Positions 47,266 through 56,477 of a DNA stretch of 64,000 nucleotides are shown one piece after another. Below the pieces are notes generated by a model. The model had not been told where the DNA came from and did not search any database. It saw only the letters and a program-made list of their open reading frames with translations. The position numbers and the translations under genes are program-made. Source of the stretch: Pisciglobus halotolerans (lineage in GTDB: Bacteria > Bacillota > Bacilli > Lactobacillales > Carnobacteriaceae); contig NZ_FOQE01000007.1 of assembly GCF_900113675.1 (NCBI RefSeq), positions 39,477 through 103,476 on the forward strand, written 5' to 3'. Within the stretch, counting starts at the first letter, position 1; the number at the start of each line of letters is the position of its first letter.

Positions 47266-47841
47266 TCAGTGGATGATCAATTCGCCGTTGAAAGGATGCA
47301 GCAACTGCTGAATATCTTCTATAGCAGTCTGCTGACTGATATATCGTTCTTCATCTTCTTTTTCTAGGATTACCGGCATCCGATGGTGGATGGTTTTCAT
47401 TTGCTCATTTGCTTCCGTCGTTAATAGGATAAAAGCAGGTCGTTTCTCGCCACTTTCTCCTTCATACCAATCATAAAAGCCAGCAATCGAAAAAATCGAC
47501 AAGTGTTTTACAGAAATTTCTCTTTTTTGCTTTTTATCTCCTCTTTTTTCCCATTCAAAAAAAGAGGTTGCGGGTATGAGACAGCGATTTGCTTGAAAAG
47601 GCTCGCGAAATGTAACTTTTTCAAGCACCGTCTCTTCACGAGCATTGATCAAAGGTCTTTTGGCAAAGGCTGGTGTCAGCCCCCAATAAAATAAACCTGA
47701 ACGCTTTCCTGGCAAGACCACTGGTACAGTATTGGTTGGAAAAATCTCTGCTCCTTCATCAAAAGAAAAGGGAATATCTTGAAGATCATATCGCTCCATT
47801 AGCGCTTGCGAATTTGCTGTGAAAGTATAACGACCACACAT
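47266..47841 (-). CDS. SRAP-domain protein (YedK/HMCES type abasic site processing)
   Basis: 191 residues. Catalytic Cys2 in MCGRYTF (initiator Met removed to expose it), NAREETV, PATSFFEWEKRG and the His in HHRMPVIL. These proteins form a covalent link to abasic sites in single-stranded DNA and protect them. Often SOS-linked; I see no LexA box close by. GGAGCGG precedes the ATG. Confidence 0.92.
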   Translation of the reverse strand: MCGRYTFTANSQALMERYDLQDIPFSFDEGAEIFPTNTVPVVLPGKRSGLFYWGLTPAFAKRPLINAREETVLEKVTFREPFQANRCLIPATSFFEWEKRGDKKQKREISVKHLSIFSIAGFYDWYEGESGEKRPAFILLTTEANEQMKTIHHRMPVILEKEDEERYISQQTAIEDIQQLLHPFNGELIIH

Positions 47842-47989
47842 GGGATTCCGCTCCTTTTTCTACAGCATAGCATGTTCAGAAAAGAGATGCTATCCAGATA
47901 CATTTCACCAACACCAACAATAAATCTTTCATGATCTCTAGCAACGCAGCTTTCTTTTATTGCTGCTGTCGAAAGCTGATCAGAACAGT

Positions 47990-49747
47990 CTAAGCTTCTT
48001 CAGCAAATTGACTGTGGTATAGTTTTTCATAAAAACCGCCTTTTGCCAGCAAACTTTCATGAGTGCCTTTTTCAACGATATGTCCTTGATCCATGACAAG
48101 GATCAAATCAGCATCCCGAATAGTTGAGAGACGGTGGGCAATGACAAAGCTCGTACGTCCTTCCATGACTTTTAACATGGCTTTCTGGATCAATGCTTCT
48201 AATCGTGTATCGACTGAACTGGTGGCTTCGTCTAAAATCAAAATTTTAGGATCAGCGATCACCGCACGCGCAATGGTCAACAGTTGTTTTTGCCCTAATG
48301 AGACATTAGTACCTTCTTCATTGATCAACATCTCATAACCATTGGGCATTGTACGGATAAAGTGATCGACATTGGCTGTCTTAGCTGCATCTACCACTTC
48401 ATATTCCGTTGCATCTAGTTTCCCAAAGCGAATGTTTTCCGCGATCGTTCCTGGATAGAGCCAAGCATCTTGCAGAACCATGCCAAATAATGAACGAACA
48501 TCACTACGGTTCATCTTTTGTGTATCAATACCATCGATCTTGATCGCGCCTCCTGTCACATCATAAAAACGCATCAATAAGTTGATCAACGTTGTTTTAC
48601 CCGCTCCAGTAGGTCCCACGATCGCGACCGTTTGACCAGCTTTTACATCAAAGCTCAAGTCTTCGATCAACGGTTTTTGTGGATCATAGCGAAACGAAAC
48701 TTGTTCAAACGTAACTTGTCCTTTGATCTTTTCTGGTAATGCAATATCTTCCTTGTTCTCTTTTTCTTCTGGTTCATCCAATATTTCAAAAATACGTCTA
48801 GCTGCAGCTGAAGCACTTTGCAGAACAGAAGACAGCTGTGTAATGGTGCCCATCGGCTGGCTGATTTGCCAGACATATTGTACAAAAGCCTGCAGTTGAC
48901 CAACAACGATCACACCTTGGATCACATATAAGCTTCCCATTACAGCGATGCCGATATAACTGCCATAAGCCGTTAACTGTACCAGCGGCATCATCAAGCC
49001 AGAGATAAAAGCAGCACGAAAGCCATAAAAATTCAAGCGGTGATTAACTTCTTTGAAATCAGTCAAAGATTCTTTTTCTCGTCCGAAAGCTTTCAAAACA
49101 CTGAAACCTGTCATATTTTCCTGCACAAAACCGTTTAGTTCTCCTAAAGCGTTTTGCTGCTTTTGAAAGTACTTTTGTGAAACGTGAATGACGATTCTTG
49201 AAATCACTAAAGATAAAGGAATCATCAACAATGAAAAAGCAGCCATCGCAAGATTGATATATACCATCATCACTGCCGCCATAATGATGCCTAAAATGGC
49301 TGTCAAAATAGCAATAAAACTTTGCTGAAGAGCATTGCTCAACGCATCTACGTCATTTGTGATGCGTGATAGAATATCCCCCTGCTGATGGCGATCAAAG
49401 TAAGAAACGGGCAGGCGATTGATTTTTTTCTCGATGTCTCGTCTTAAGTCTTCCATGGCTTGCTGAACCACATTCGTCATCAAAAAACCAGCAGACATTT
49501 GGCTAGCAGCATAGCCCAATCCAATCAAGAAAATACCGACTAAACATTTTAAAATATAAGAAAAATTAAGGGTTTCATTTGCGGCGATATTTTTTGAGAT
49601 CTCAGTGATGGGCAGCCCTGTTACATAAGGCAAAGCTGCATTGAAGCCAACAGTCAAAACAGTTAGCACGATAACGAGGGTAAATATTTTTTTATAGGGA
49701 GCCAAGTAAGCAAATAAACGCTTCAAAGCTTTCCAGGATGTATTCAT
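47990..49747 (-). CDS. Heterodimeric ABC multidrug exporter subunit, catalytic-site half
   Basis: 585 residues. Six-helix exporter domain (about 15-320) fused to an ATPase domain (about 345-580). Walker A GPTGAGKTTLI, Walker B ILILDEATSSVD with the catalytic Glu intact, but the signature is VSLGQKQ in place of LSGGQ. The partner gene has the reverse pattern, so together they form one active and one degenerate ATP site, as in LmrCD, EfrAB and TM287/288-type exporters. Overlaps the upstream gene by 4 bp. Substrate unknown. Confidence 0.92.
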   Translation of the reverse strand: MNTSWKALKRLFAYLAPYKKIFTLVIVLTVLTVGFNAALPYVTGLPITEISKNIAANETLNFSYILKCLVGIFLIGLGYAASQMSAGFLMTNVVQQAMEDLRRDIEKKINRLPVSYFDRHQQGDILSRITNDVDALSNALQQSFIAILTAILGIIMAAVMMVYINLAMAAFSLLMIPLSLVISRIVIHVSQKYFQKQQNALGELNGFVQENMTGFSVLKAFGREKESLTDFKEVNHRLNFYGFRAAFISGLMMPLVQLTAYGSYIGIAVMGSLYVIQGVIVVGQLQAFVQYVWQISQPMGTITQLSSVLQSASAAARRIFEILDEPEEKENKEDIALPEKIKGQVTFEQVSFRYDPQKPLIEDLSFDVKAGQTVAIVGPTGAGKTTLINLLMRFYDVTGGAIKIDGIDTQKMNRSDVRSLFGMVLQDAWLYPGTIAENIRFGKLDATEYEVVDAAKTANVDHFIRTMPNGYEMLINEEGTNVSLGQKQLLTIARAVIADPKILILDEATSSVDTRLEALIQKAMLKVMEGRTSFVIAHRLSTIRDADLILVMDQGHIVEKGTHESLLAKGGFYEKLYHSQFAEEA

Positions 49748-51474
49748 GCTAATTCCTCCTCTGTTAGCTGTGATGCTGCGATATCATAGTAAACGGAAGA
49801 TGTCTTCAATAATTCTTGGTGTGTTCCGATGCCGACAATATTGCCCTCGTTTAATACAATGATCTTATCTGCATGCATGATCGTACTGATGCGTTGCGCT
49901 ACGATCAAGACAGTGGCATCCGTAGTTTCTTTTTTTAGTGCTGCTCTCAAAGCTGCATCTGTTTGAAAATCTAGAGCAGAAAAACTATCGTCAAAAATAT
50001 AAATGGCCGGTTTGCGAATAATGGCACGTGCGATCGCTAAACGTTGCTTTTGACCACCTGAAAAGTTTGCCCCGCCCTCTGAGAGCACTTCATCAAACCC
50101 TTTTTCTTTTTGCTCAATAAAAGCGGCAGCTTGAGCAATTTCAGCTGCTTTTTTCATCTCCTCCAGTGTCGCATCTTCTTTTCCAAAACGTAAATTCTCA
50201 GCAATAGTTCCTGTAAACAATAAAGCCTTTTGCGGAATATAACCGATTTTGGCTCTTAAGGCTGCTAATGAATAGTCGCGGACGTTCACGCCATCGATCA
50301 GAATTTCTCCTTTTGAAACATCGAAAAAGCGTGGAATCAGCTGAACCAAAGTCGATTTCCCGCTGCCGGTACTACCGATAAACGCAACGGTTTCACCAGG
50401 ACTGGCTGTAAAGCTCACATTTCGAATCACAGGACTTTCTGTATGACCTGGATAGGCAAACGTCACGTTATTGAAAGTAAGATAACCTTCTGTTGAAGTC
50501 TCTTCCTGACCTTCTTCATTGCCTTTAACAGTCGGTTCTGTATCAAACACTTCTTGGATCCGCTTAGCAGAAACATTTGCTCTCGGATACATCATAAATA
50601 CGCTAGCAAATAGCATAAAGGAAAAAAGAGCGTGAAAAATGTATTCGATAAAAGCAATCAAGTTCCCTACTTGTAGCGTTCCGTTATTGATTTGCACACT
50701 ACCAAACCAAATGATCAATACCATCACCACATTAAAGAAAAAGAAGAAAGCTGGTTGAGCGGCAATCATCAATTTATACAATTTCTTTGAACTTTCTGCG
50801 TAATCTTTGTTGACACGATCAAAACGCTCTTCTTCAAATTTTTCATTTACAAAAGCGCGGATAACCCGTAATCCAGATAAGTTTTCCCGCAGAATACTAT
50901 TCACTCGATCTAGGTTCTTTTGCTGCTTTACCGATAAAGGATCTGAAAATTTTGCAATGATCACAACGCCAATCAGTAAGACCGGTAAAGAAAAAATAAC
51001 AGCTAGCGACAATGAAGGACTCGTTCGCATGACCATATACAAACTTGATAGAAACATCATCGGTGTCATAAAACCTGTACGCAAAATAATACCCATAAAC
51101 AACATGATTTGATAAGCGTCATTCGTAGTTCTAGTGATGAGCGAAGACACGCCAATATCTTCATACTCTTGATGAGAGAGCGTTTGAATCTTCTCATACA
51201 AGTCGTCACGAATATCTCGTACGATCGTTGTCGTTAGCTTGGCTCCAAAAAAGCCGAGCAGAATATTCAAGGTGATCCCGATCAAAGTGATGCCGATCAT
51301 CAGCATCCCTTGGCGTTTAATGTAGTCGGTATCTTGATTGACTACACCAACGTCGATCATCTTTGCCAATAGAGTCGGCAACCCCAACTCGATCAAAATA
51401 AATCCAAATACGCAAATAAAATCGAGCAGCAGTAATCTTTTATTCCGCATTGTATATCTCCACATTAGTTTCAA
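49744..51474 (-). CDS. Heterodimeric ABC multidrug exporter subunit, degenerate-site half
   Basis: 576 residues: exporter membrane domain (about 10-310) plus ATPase domain (about 335-570). Walker A GSTGSGKSTLV, full signature FSGGQKQRLA, but Walker B reads IYIFDDSFSALD, with Asp in place of the catalytic Glu. This marks it as the non-hydrolysing half of a heterodimer. First gene of the pair. An extended -10 TGCTATAAT lies upstream at 51588-51596. Confidence 0.92.
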   Translation of the reverse strand: MKLMWRYTMRNKRLLLLDFICVFGFILIELGLPTLLAKMIDVGVVNQDTDYIKRQGMLMIGITLIGITLNILLGFFGAKLTTTIVRDIRDDLYEKIQTLSHQEYEDIGVSSLITRTTNDAYQIMLFMGIILRTGFMTPMMFLSSLYMVMRTSPSLSLAVIFSLPVLLIGVVIIAKFSDPLSVKQQKNLDRVNSILRENLSGLRVIRAFVNEKFEEERFDRVNKDYAESSKKLYKLMIAAQPAFFFFFNVVMVLIIWFGSVQINNGTLQVGNLIAFIEYIFHALFSFMLFASVFMMYPRANVSAKRIQEVFDTEPTVKGNEEGQEETSTEGYLTFNNVTFAYPGHTESPVIRNVSFTASPGETVAFIGSTGSGKSTLVQLIPRFFDVSKGEILIDGVNVRDYSLAALRAKIGYIPQKALLFTGTIAENLRFGKEDATLEEMKKAAEIAQAAAFIEQKEKGFDEVLSEGGANFSGGQKQRLAIARAIIRKPAIYIFDDSFSALDFQTDAALRAALKKETTDATVLIVAQRISTIMHADKIIVLNEGNIVGIGTHQELLKTSSVYYDIAASQLTEEELA

Positions 51475-51768
51475 TCCATCATCTCCTCGTTCTCCTGCAT
51501 TTAGGAAGATTATTATTCAACATCCGTTGAGCAATCGTTATCCTAAAAGCACCTTATTAACTGCTTTGTTTTTAGCATATTGGCTTCATTATAGCAATAT
51601 CTTGACCTGCAAAGATAGTATAAATTTTTGAAAAATAACAGTTTTTTTTGCTTGAAGAATAAAATGTGTAGATTTTTTTGCTGTCATCTTACAGCACTTC
51701 ATTTCCCATTTGAGAATGGACTCTTTATAATAAAATTAAGAAAGCGTTTTAAGAAAGGGGTATTGTAT

Positions 51769-52644
51769 ATGAATCTACTGGTCACAGGTGCAACTGGCAT
51801 GTTAGGAGAAAAAGTTGTGCAAGCACTGATGGAGTTGGTTCCTGCTGAAAGTATCTCTATAACAGCTAGAAAACCTGAAAAAGCGGCAGCTTTAAAAGAA
51901 AAAGGGGTCACTGTTCACCAAGCAGATTATGAAGATCCGCTCTCACTAGAGGAGGCTTTTACAGGTGTAGACCGTCTATTGTTGATTTCTTCGCAAGGTG
52001 ATGATGAAACGCGAATACGTCAGCACCAAAATGTCATTCAAGCAGCTAAAACAGCGGCAGTTTCGCTACTCGTTTATACAAGCTGTACAAAAGCGGATAG
52101 CAGTACTTTGCCGGTCGCAGAAGTTCATCGGCAAACAGAAGCAAGTATTCGCCAAAGTGGATTGCCTTATGTCTTTTTGCGCAACAACTGGTATATCGAA
52201 AATGAGATTGATACGGTTAAACAAGTGTTGAATGGCGGCCCTGTTTTAACAGCTGCTGGTGATGGACGTGTCGGCTGGCTTCCTCGTGTCGATTATGCAG
52301 AAGCAGCTGCCGTTGTTTTAGCAGAAAACAAACAACCCGATAAAACATATGAGCTTTCCGGTATTCCTTATTCCTACGCCGATATGGCAAAAGAACTTTC
52401 ATTGATCCTCGGCAAGAACGTTCCCGTGCGTAACGTTGACGAGCGGACCTATAGAGAAGTGTTGCTTGCAAATGGTACGCCTGAACCTTTTGCAGATTTT
52501 GCATGCGAGATTCAAGTCGCTACTCGAAAAGGGGATCTAGAGGTCCATAGTCATGACTTGTCTCAACTCATTAATCGGCCAACGATCAGTTTGCATCAAT
52601 CGTTGACAGAAATCGTCCATAAGTTTTATGGTAAACAGCAGTAA
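51769..52644 (+). CDS. NmrA/QorB-like NAD(P)H-binding oxidoreductase
   Basis: 291 residues from the ATG at 51769 (GAAAGGGG upstream; the frame extends further but without a site). NAD(P) loop LLVTGATGMLGEKVV, then a Rossmann fold with VYTSCTKAD, LRNNWYIEN and a C-terminal YSYADMAKELS region. Close in style to QorB-type NAD(P)H:quinone oxidoreductases. It reads divergently from the ABC exporter. Substrate uncertain. Confidence 0.85.
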   Translation: MNLLVTGATGMLGEKVVQALMELVPAESISITARKPEKAAALKEKGVTVHQADYEDPLSLEEAFTGVDRLLLISSQGDDETRIRQHQNVIQAAKTAAVSLLVYTSCTKADSSTLPVAEVHRQTEASIRQSGLPYVFLRNNWYIENEIDTVKQVLNGGPVLTAAGDGRVGWLPRVDYAEAAAVVLAENKQPDKTYELSGIPYSYADMAKELSLILGKNVPVRNVDERTYREVLLANGTPEPFADFACEIQVATRKGDLEVHSHDLSQLINRPTISLHQSLTEIVHKFYGKQQ

Positions 52645-52797
52645 ACACAGCAAACAAAAAATGGGATCTTTCTCGATTCCTATTCTGATTGCTTTTATTC
52701 CATGCAAAAAGGCAGATAAACGTCACATTTACCTCATGACCTTTACCTGCCGAGCCTATCAACGCTATCATTTTCGGTGAGACCTGCTTTAATATGG

Positions 52798-52829
52798 AAA
52801 CGATCTTCCTCGTAAGATCGTTTTTTTTG
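52798..52829 (+). terminator. Terminator after QorB-like gene
   Basis: AAACGATCTT-CCTCGT-AAGATCGTTT followed by TTTTTG. A second hairpin, GGCAG...CTGCC with mismatches, lies at 52710-52752. Confidence 0.85.
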
Positions 52830-52884
52830 TCATATAGTAGAAAAAGACTGATTTTTTTTGTACATTATTTTTGTCATAATTTTG

Positions 52885-53751
52885 TCACTTTTTTGCTTCT
52901 ATCACAGCAGCCAAATACTCTTCGTGATTGATCGCAATATCGTTCGAACCGATGCTATACATCATTTGGACAGCTTTTTCAGCTTCTTTTTTTCCTTGTT
53001 CGACTTCTTCATTTTTGATTTTTAGGATCCCTTTTAAAAAGGTCAGTACAGTTCGTTCATAAAAAAACCTTTCTTCAAGATTCATCCCCTCTATCGTTAA
53101 AACAAAGTACAAAGCTTCATTTAGAAGATCTGCGTCTAAACAAACAATAACCGTATTGAGCAGCAATTGGACAGTTTGAACAAAGTCAGCCGGAATAAAG
53201 CTGTAGACAGATGTTTTTTTGACGACTTCTTTAGACAACGCAATAACGGTGTCTGTTGGCAAGACACTCAATACATTCGCATACAACATCAATTCGTAAT
53301 TTCCCCAAATTTCAATATTAAAAAGATACTGGATCACGAATTGCCTTTTCTTTTTATCGATTTCTTTTTTTTGCAAATTCAGCAGAAAAGCTTCCGCCAT
53401 GATGGCATTGCATAAGTAAGTATCCAATTCATATGTTTCCCATTTTTCATACTCTTTACGTTGAATATTTTTCAAACGTGCTTGGTTGTTTCGTTGGTAG
53501 GCAAAAGTAATATCCGCTCTCAATTGATCTAGTTCACTCAATTGGTAGCCATTTGCTGCGAAAGAAAATTCATCAAGGGTGATATTTAAGCGATCGATGA
53601 TCCTCAAAAAATGGCTGAGAGAGATGTCCGACTCTCCCCGTTCAAACTTTGATAAAAAAGAAGCGGAGAGAATCCCCTTTGAAACTTGGCGCAAAGAATA
53701 GCCTTTTTCTTCTCTCAGCTTTCTCAAAACCTTTCCATAGTTTCTTTTCAT
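52885..53751 (-). CDS. Rgg/GadR/MutR-type transcriptional regulator
   Basis: 288 residues from the ATG at 53751 (GAGGAGAAGAGG upstream). Xre-type helix-turn-helix at about 5-60 (KVLRKLREEKGYSLRQVSKG, LSKFERGESDIS), then an all-helical TPR-like domain about 75-285, the Rgg fold that binds short peptides. Streptococcal Rgg proteins respond to imported hydrophobic pheromones (SHP). A matching small hydrophobic peptide is encoded divergently 94 bp away. Its target genes are unknown, but the peptide gene itself is the obvious candidate. Confidence 0.88.
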   Translation of the reverse strand: MKRNYGKVLRKLREEKGYSLRQVSKGILSASFLSKFERGESDISLSHFLRIIDRLNITLDEFSFAANGYQLSELDQLRADITFAYQRNNQARLKNIQRKEYEKWETYELDTYLCNAIMAEAFLLNLQKKEIDKKKRQFVIQYLFNIEIWGNYELMLYANVLSVLPTDTVIALSKEVVKKTSVYSFIPADFVQTVQLLLNTVIVCLDADLLNEALYFVLTIEGMNLEERFFYERTVLTFLKGILKIKNEEVEQGKKEAEKAVQMMYSIGSNDIAINHEEYLAAVIEAKK

Positions 53752-53809
53752 CCTCTTCTCCTCACATTCCTCTTTATGACACATTTTATCTTTTTTATCT
53801 TTTTTGTCT

Positions 53810-53815
53810 TATAAT
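53810..53815 (+). promoter_or_regulatory. -10 element of the SHP-like peptide gene
   Basis: TATAAT, 30 bp before the peptide ATG. No recognisable -35 sits 17 bp upstream (TATCTT), which is common for promoters that need an activator such as Rgg. Confidence 0.55.
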
Positions 53816-53845
53816 GGTAGTAATTTAAAAGGGCAGGTGATCATC

Positions 53846-53935
53846 ATGAAAAAGTTTGTTCGTAACCATTTCGTTGATATCGTCCACATTTTAGGCATTT
53901 TGATTGTTGTAAGTGTTCCACTTGTCAACCTCTAA
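53846..53935 (+). CDS. Short hydrophobic peptide (SHP-like candidate pheromone), 29 aa
   Basis: ATG at 53846 with AGGTG 6 nt upstream; stop TAA at 53933. The peptide begins MKKFVRNHFVDIVH and ends with a hydrophobic stretch ILGILIVVSVPLVNL. Length, basic start, one acidic residue before the hydrophobic end, and divergent placement next to an rgg gene are the marks of SHP precursors. It has a -10 upstream and a strong terminator 56 bp after the stop, so it makes a dedicated small mRNA. No homologue is recognised by name. It is too short for usual gene callers. Confidence 0.65.
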   Translation: MKKFVRNHFVDIVHILGILIVVSVPLVNL

Positions 53936-53990
53936 GCTTTGTCAGTGGTCCTAAAGAAATTTGCTGTATCTTGTTTCCCCTTTAAAAGTG

Positions 53991-54050
53991 AGAGAAATAG
54001 CTGTAGTCATCCCTTACGTTGAACCCATACAGCTTTTTCTCTTCTTTTTA
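53991..54050 (+). terminator. Terminator of the SHP-like transcript
   Basis: AGAGAAATAGCTGTA (53991-54005) pairs with TACAGCTTTTTCTCT (54028-54042) around a 22-nt loop, followed by TCTTTTT. Confidence 0.8.
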
Positions 54051-54251
54051 TCTTATCGGCTTTTCTTTATTTTGCCATATTCTCTCAAGTTTGTCATATC
54101 AGACCTTCTTGCTCTACCTATTTACATAGACTTGAGCGCACATATGGATCAGCTATCAGCACTTGAGATCGTTTTAAGGATCACTTGAATAGCTACACAG
54201 ATTCGCCCATGCTTCGATTCGATTATTGCTAAGGTAAAGGAGCGATTCAGT
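54051..54251. other. Region before the 88-aa gene
   Basis: AT-rich, no supported gene. It should hold the promoter of the 88-aa gene at 54252. Confidence 0.35.
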
Positions 54252-54518
54252 ATGAATACCCTAAACAACCAGCTGATGGAATCTTATGCATTCGTCCTCG
54301 TAAAAAAAGATGAAACTTTCATCCTAGATATTGAAAAAGAGGATCTGATCATGAATGCAGATGATGAACTAGATGTACCTTTTGACCAGGTTTTAAGAAA
54401 ACATAACCTGACTCTCCATGACTTGTATCATCTACAAATCGATGAATTGCGCTTTATACGAAGCAAGAACGACACATCCTCTGTTTTACGTGTTATTCCG
54501 CTCAATATCAATTTATGA
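54252..54518 (+). CDS. Hypothetical protein, 88 aa
   Basis: 88 residues, acidic, soluble, no signal peptide or membrane helix. AAAGGAGCG lies 8 nt before the ATG and a good terminator follows, so it is probably real. It has the pattern of a small alpha/beta protein (DDELDVPFDQVLRKHNLTL, DLYHLQIDELRFI). I recognise no family. It is downstream of the SHP-like gene but separated by a terminator. Confidence 0.6.
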   Translation: MNTLNNQLMESYAFVLVKKDETFILDIEKEDLIMNADDELDVPFDQVLRKHNLTLHDLYHLQIDELRFIRSKNDTSSVLRVIPLNINL

Positions 54519-54547
54519 TTGTTGCCTTTACATTCATAAACAGCAGC

Positions 54548-54588
54548 ATACTCTGATCAGTTTCTCAACTGCATCAGAGTATTTTTTT
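54548..54588 (+). terminator. Terminator after the 88-aa gene
   Basis: ATACTCTGAT / ATCAGAGTAT, perfect 10-bp stem, then six further T. Confidence 0.9.
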
Positions 54589-54743
54589 AAAATTAATCTA
54601 GTTTCGATAACTAGGTGATGCATTATCAATTGTTTTATGCTATGATAAACGTATAGAAAAAACAGAAAGTAGCTCTAATGAATGATACATTTTAGAGCCC
54701 TTAAGCTGTCCATTTGATTATGTATACTCAAGGAGGATTTTTC

Positions 54744-55391
54744 ATGAACGATTTGCCGGTATCCACTAAACGTTATTTGATTACCAACGAAGTGTTAAAT
54801 GCTGTCACTCACGGTATTGGAGTGATTTTAAGTATTGTAGGACTCGTTTTTTTATTGCTTAAAGGGAATGCGCATCACTCACCGACTGAAATAGCGGCTT
54901 ATGCGATTTATGGTGCAAGTATGATTCTTCTTTATCTATGTTCTACCCTTTATCATAGTTTTAGTTTTACAAAAGTAAAAAGAGTGTTTAAGATCTTAGA
55001 TCACAGCAGCATTTATCTTTTGATTGCTGGTACGTATACACCTTACTGTCTTATCACGATTGGCGGCACACTCGGCATGATCATGTTGATTGCAATTTGG
55101 CTGATTGCTGTAGGCGGCATCGTCTTTAAATCTTTTTTTATTGAAAAAATCCCCAATGTTTCTACATTGATCTATATTGGAATGGGATTGATGTGTTTGA
55201 TCACGGTTAAGCCTTTATATGAAGGTTTAGGCATGAAAGGATTGATGCTGCTTGTTGCTGGCGGTGCTACTTATATCGTTGGTACGATCTTCTATAGCTT
55301 GCGGAAAGTAAAATATATGCATGTTATTTGGCATCTGTTTGTTTTAGGCGGTTCGATCTTAATGTTTTTCTCGGTTTATTTTTATGTATAA
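54744..55391 (+). CDS. Hemolysin III (PAQR) family membrane protein
   Basis: 215 residues from the ATG at 54744, which follows AAGGAGG. Seven membrane helices. Family residues are present: NAVTHGIGVILS, STLYHSF (metal His), and HVIWHLFVLGGS (C-terminal metal His pair). Homologues of PAQR receptors; the B. cereus member was named for hemolysis, but the physiological role is open. Own terminator follows. Confidence 0.92.
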   Translation: MNDLPVSTKRYLITNEVLNAVTHGIGVILSIVGLVFLLLKGNAHHSPTEIAAYAIYGASMILLYLCSTLYHSFSFTKVKRVFKILDHSSIYLLIAGTYTPYCLITIGGTLGMIMLIAIWLIAVGGIVFKSFFIEKIPNVSTLIYIGMGLMCLITVKPLYEGLGMKGLMLLVAGGATYIVGTIFYSLRKVKYMHVIWHLFVLGGSILMFFSVYFYV

Positions 55392-55397
55392 TCCCTG

Positions 55398-55433
55398 ATC
55401 AGTAGGCAGCTCTTCTTGCCTGCTGATTTTTTT
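55398..55433 (+). terminator. Terminator after hemolysin III gene
   Basis: ATCAGTAGGCA / TGCCTGCTGAT with 8-nt loop, then seven T. Confidence 0.9.
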
Positions 55434-55536
55434 GTTTATTTTTTTGATTCATACCAGCTTAAACAATATTCAATTTACTTTTCCCCTAAACGTGTTAAGA
55501 TAAGAACAAGAATAGGTAAAAAAGGAGACTGTTTAT

Positions 55537-56238
55537 ATGCCATTTTACTTTATGTTTGACTCAACTTTTATTTTTATCATTATCGGGCTCGTCTTGTCTG
55601 CCCTGGCAAGCAGCTACGTTCAAAGTACCTTTAATAAATTTAGTAAAACACGTAACCAGAACGGCTATACCGCTTGGGAAGCTGCTCGGATGATTTTAGA
55701 CAATGCGGGTCTGCAACAGGTTGAAATGGACCGCATCAAAGGAAATCTAACAGACAATTATGATTCCAGCAATAAAATTTTACGCTTATCAGAAGCGACG
55801 TATAACTCAACTTCCGTTTCAGCCATTGGTGTTGCTGCTCATGAAGCTGGCCATGCGATCCAAGATAAAGAAGCTTATGTGCCTTTAAAAATCAGAAGTG
55901 CACTTGTTCCTGTCACGAACTTCGGTCAAGGCGTTTCTATGCCGCTGATTCTAGTGGGAATTTTATTTGGCTATAATCAATCGCTGATCAACTTAGGGAT
56001 TTTGTTTTTCTCACTGACTTTTCTATTTCAAATCGTTACCCTTCCTGTTGAATTTAATGCTTCGCGTCGTGCACTTGTCATTCTAGAACAACAACATCTT
56101 CTAAGCACTGATGAATTGGGACAAGCTAGACAAGTTTTACGCGCAGCTGCATTAACTTATGTAGCAGGTGCCATTGCTTCCTTCCTTCAAGTTTTACGAC
56201 TCGTTCTTTTATTTGGAGGCGGCAATCGAAGAGACTAA
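55537..56238 (+). CDS. yugP: YugP-type membrane zinc metallopeptidase
   Basis: 233 residues. N-terminal membrane helix about 8-27, zinc site HEAGH in IGVAAHEAGHAIQD, two central helices, and the third ligand region PVEFNASRRAL. Matches the putative neutral zinc metallopeptidase family (YugP). Substrates unknown. Preceded by AAAAAAGGAGAC. Confidence 0.92.
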   Translation: MPFYFMFDSTFIFIIIGLVLSALASSYVQSTFNKFSKTRNQNGYTAWEAARMILDNAGLQQVEMDRIKGNLTDNYDSSNKILRLSEATYNSTSVSAIGVAAHEAGHAIQDKEAYVPLKIRSALVPVTNFGQGVSMPLILVGILFGYNQSLINLGILFFSLTFLFQIVTLPVEFNASRRALVILEQQHLLSTDELGQARQVLRAAALTYVAGAIASFLQVLRLVLLFGGGNRRD

Positions 56239-56242
56239 CTAA

Positions 56243-56286
56243 ACAGGCGTCGACTCGTTTTCTTTCGATTCGGCTCCTGTCTTTTT
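56243..56286 (+). terminator. Terminator after yugP
   Basis: ACAGG..CGACTCG / CGATTCG..CCTGT stem, followed by CTTTTTATCTTTTT. Confidence 0.75.
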
Positions 56287-56477
56287 ATCTCTTTTTGCTG
56301 ATCGAAAGTTTCATTCGAGCTATTTTTATTAAAATAAAGCTTTCTTCTTTTTTTGCCTCGAACATCAGTTTTTTTCATATTGAGAATCAATGGTTAACAG
56401 TCGACTTCAGCTGCTATTTATCCTAAAATGAAAGTCAGGGATAAAGAATGTAGCCGTTCAGAAAGGAGATTTTTTAA

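Noticed and set aside
51628..51768. 47-codon N-terminal extension of the QorB-like protein
   Set aside because: Hydrophobic, Cys-rich translation of the promoter region; the Rossmann motif begins right after the ATG at 51769, which has a ribosome site.
53961..54188. 75-codon plus-strand frame with TTG start
   Set aside because: No ribosome site, and the SHP transcript terminator lies inside it.
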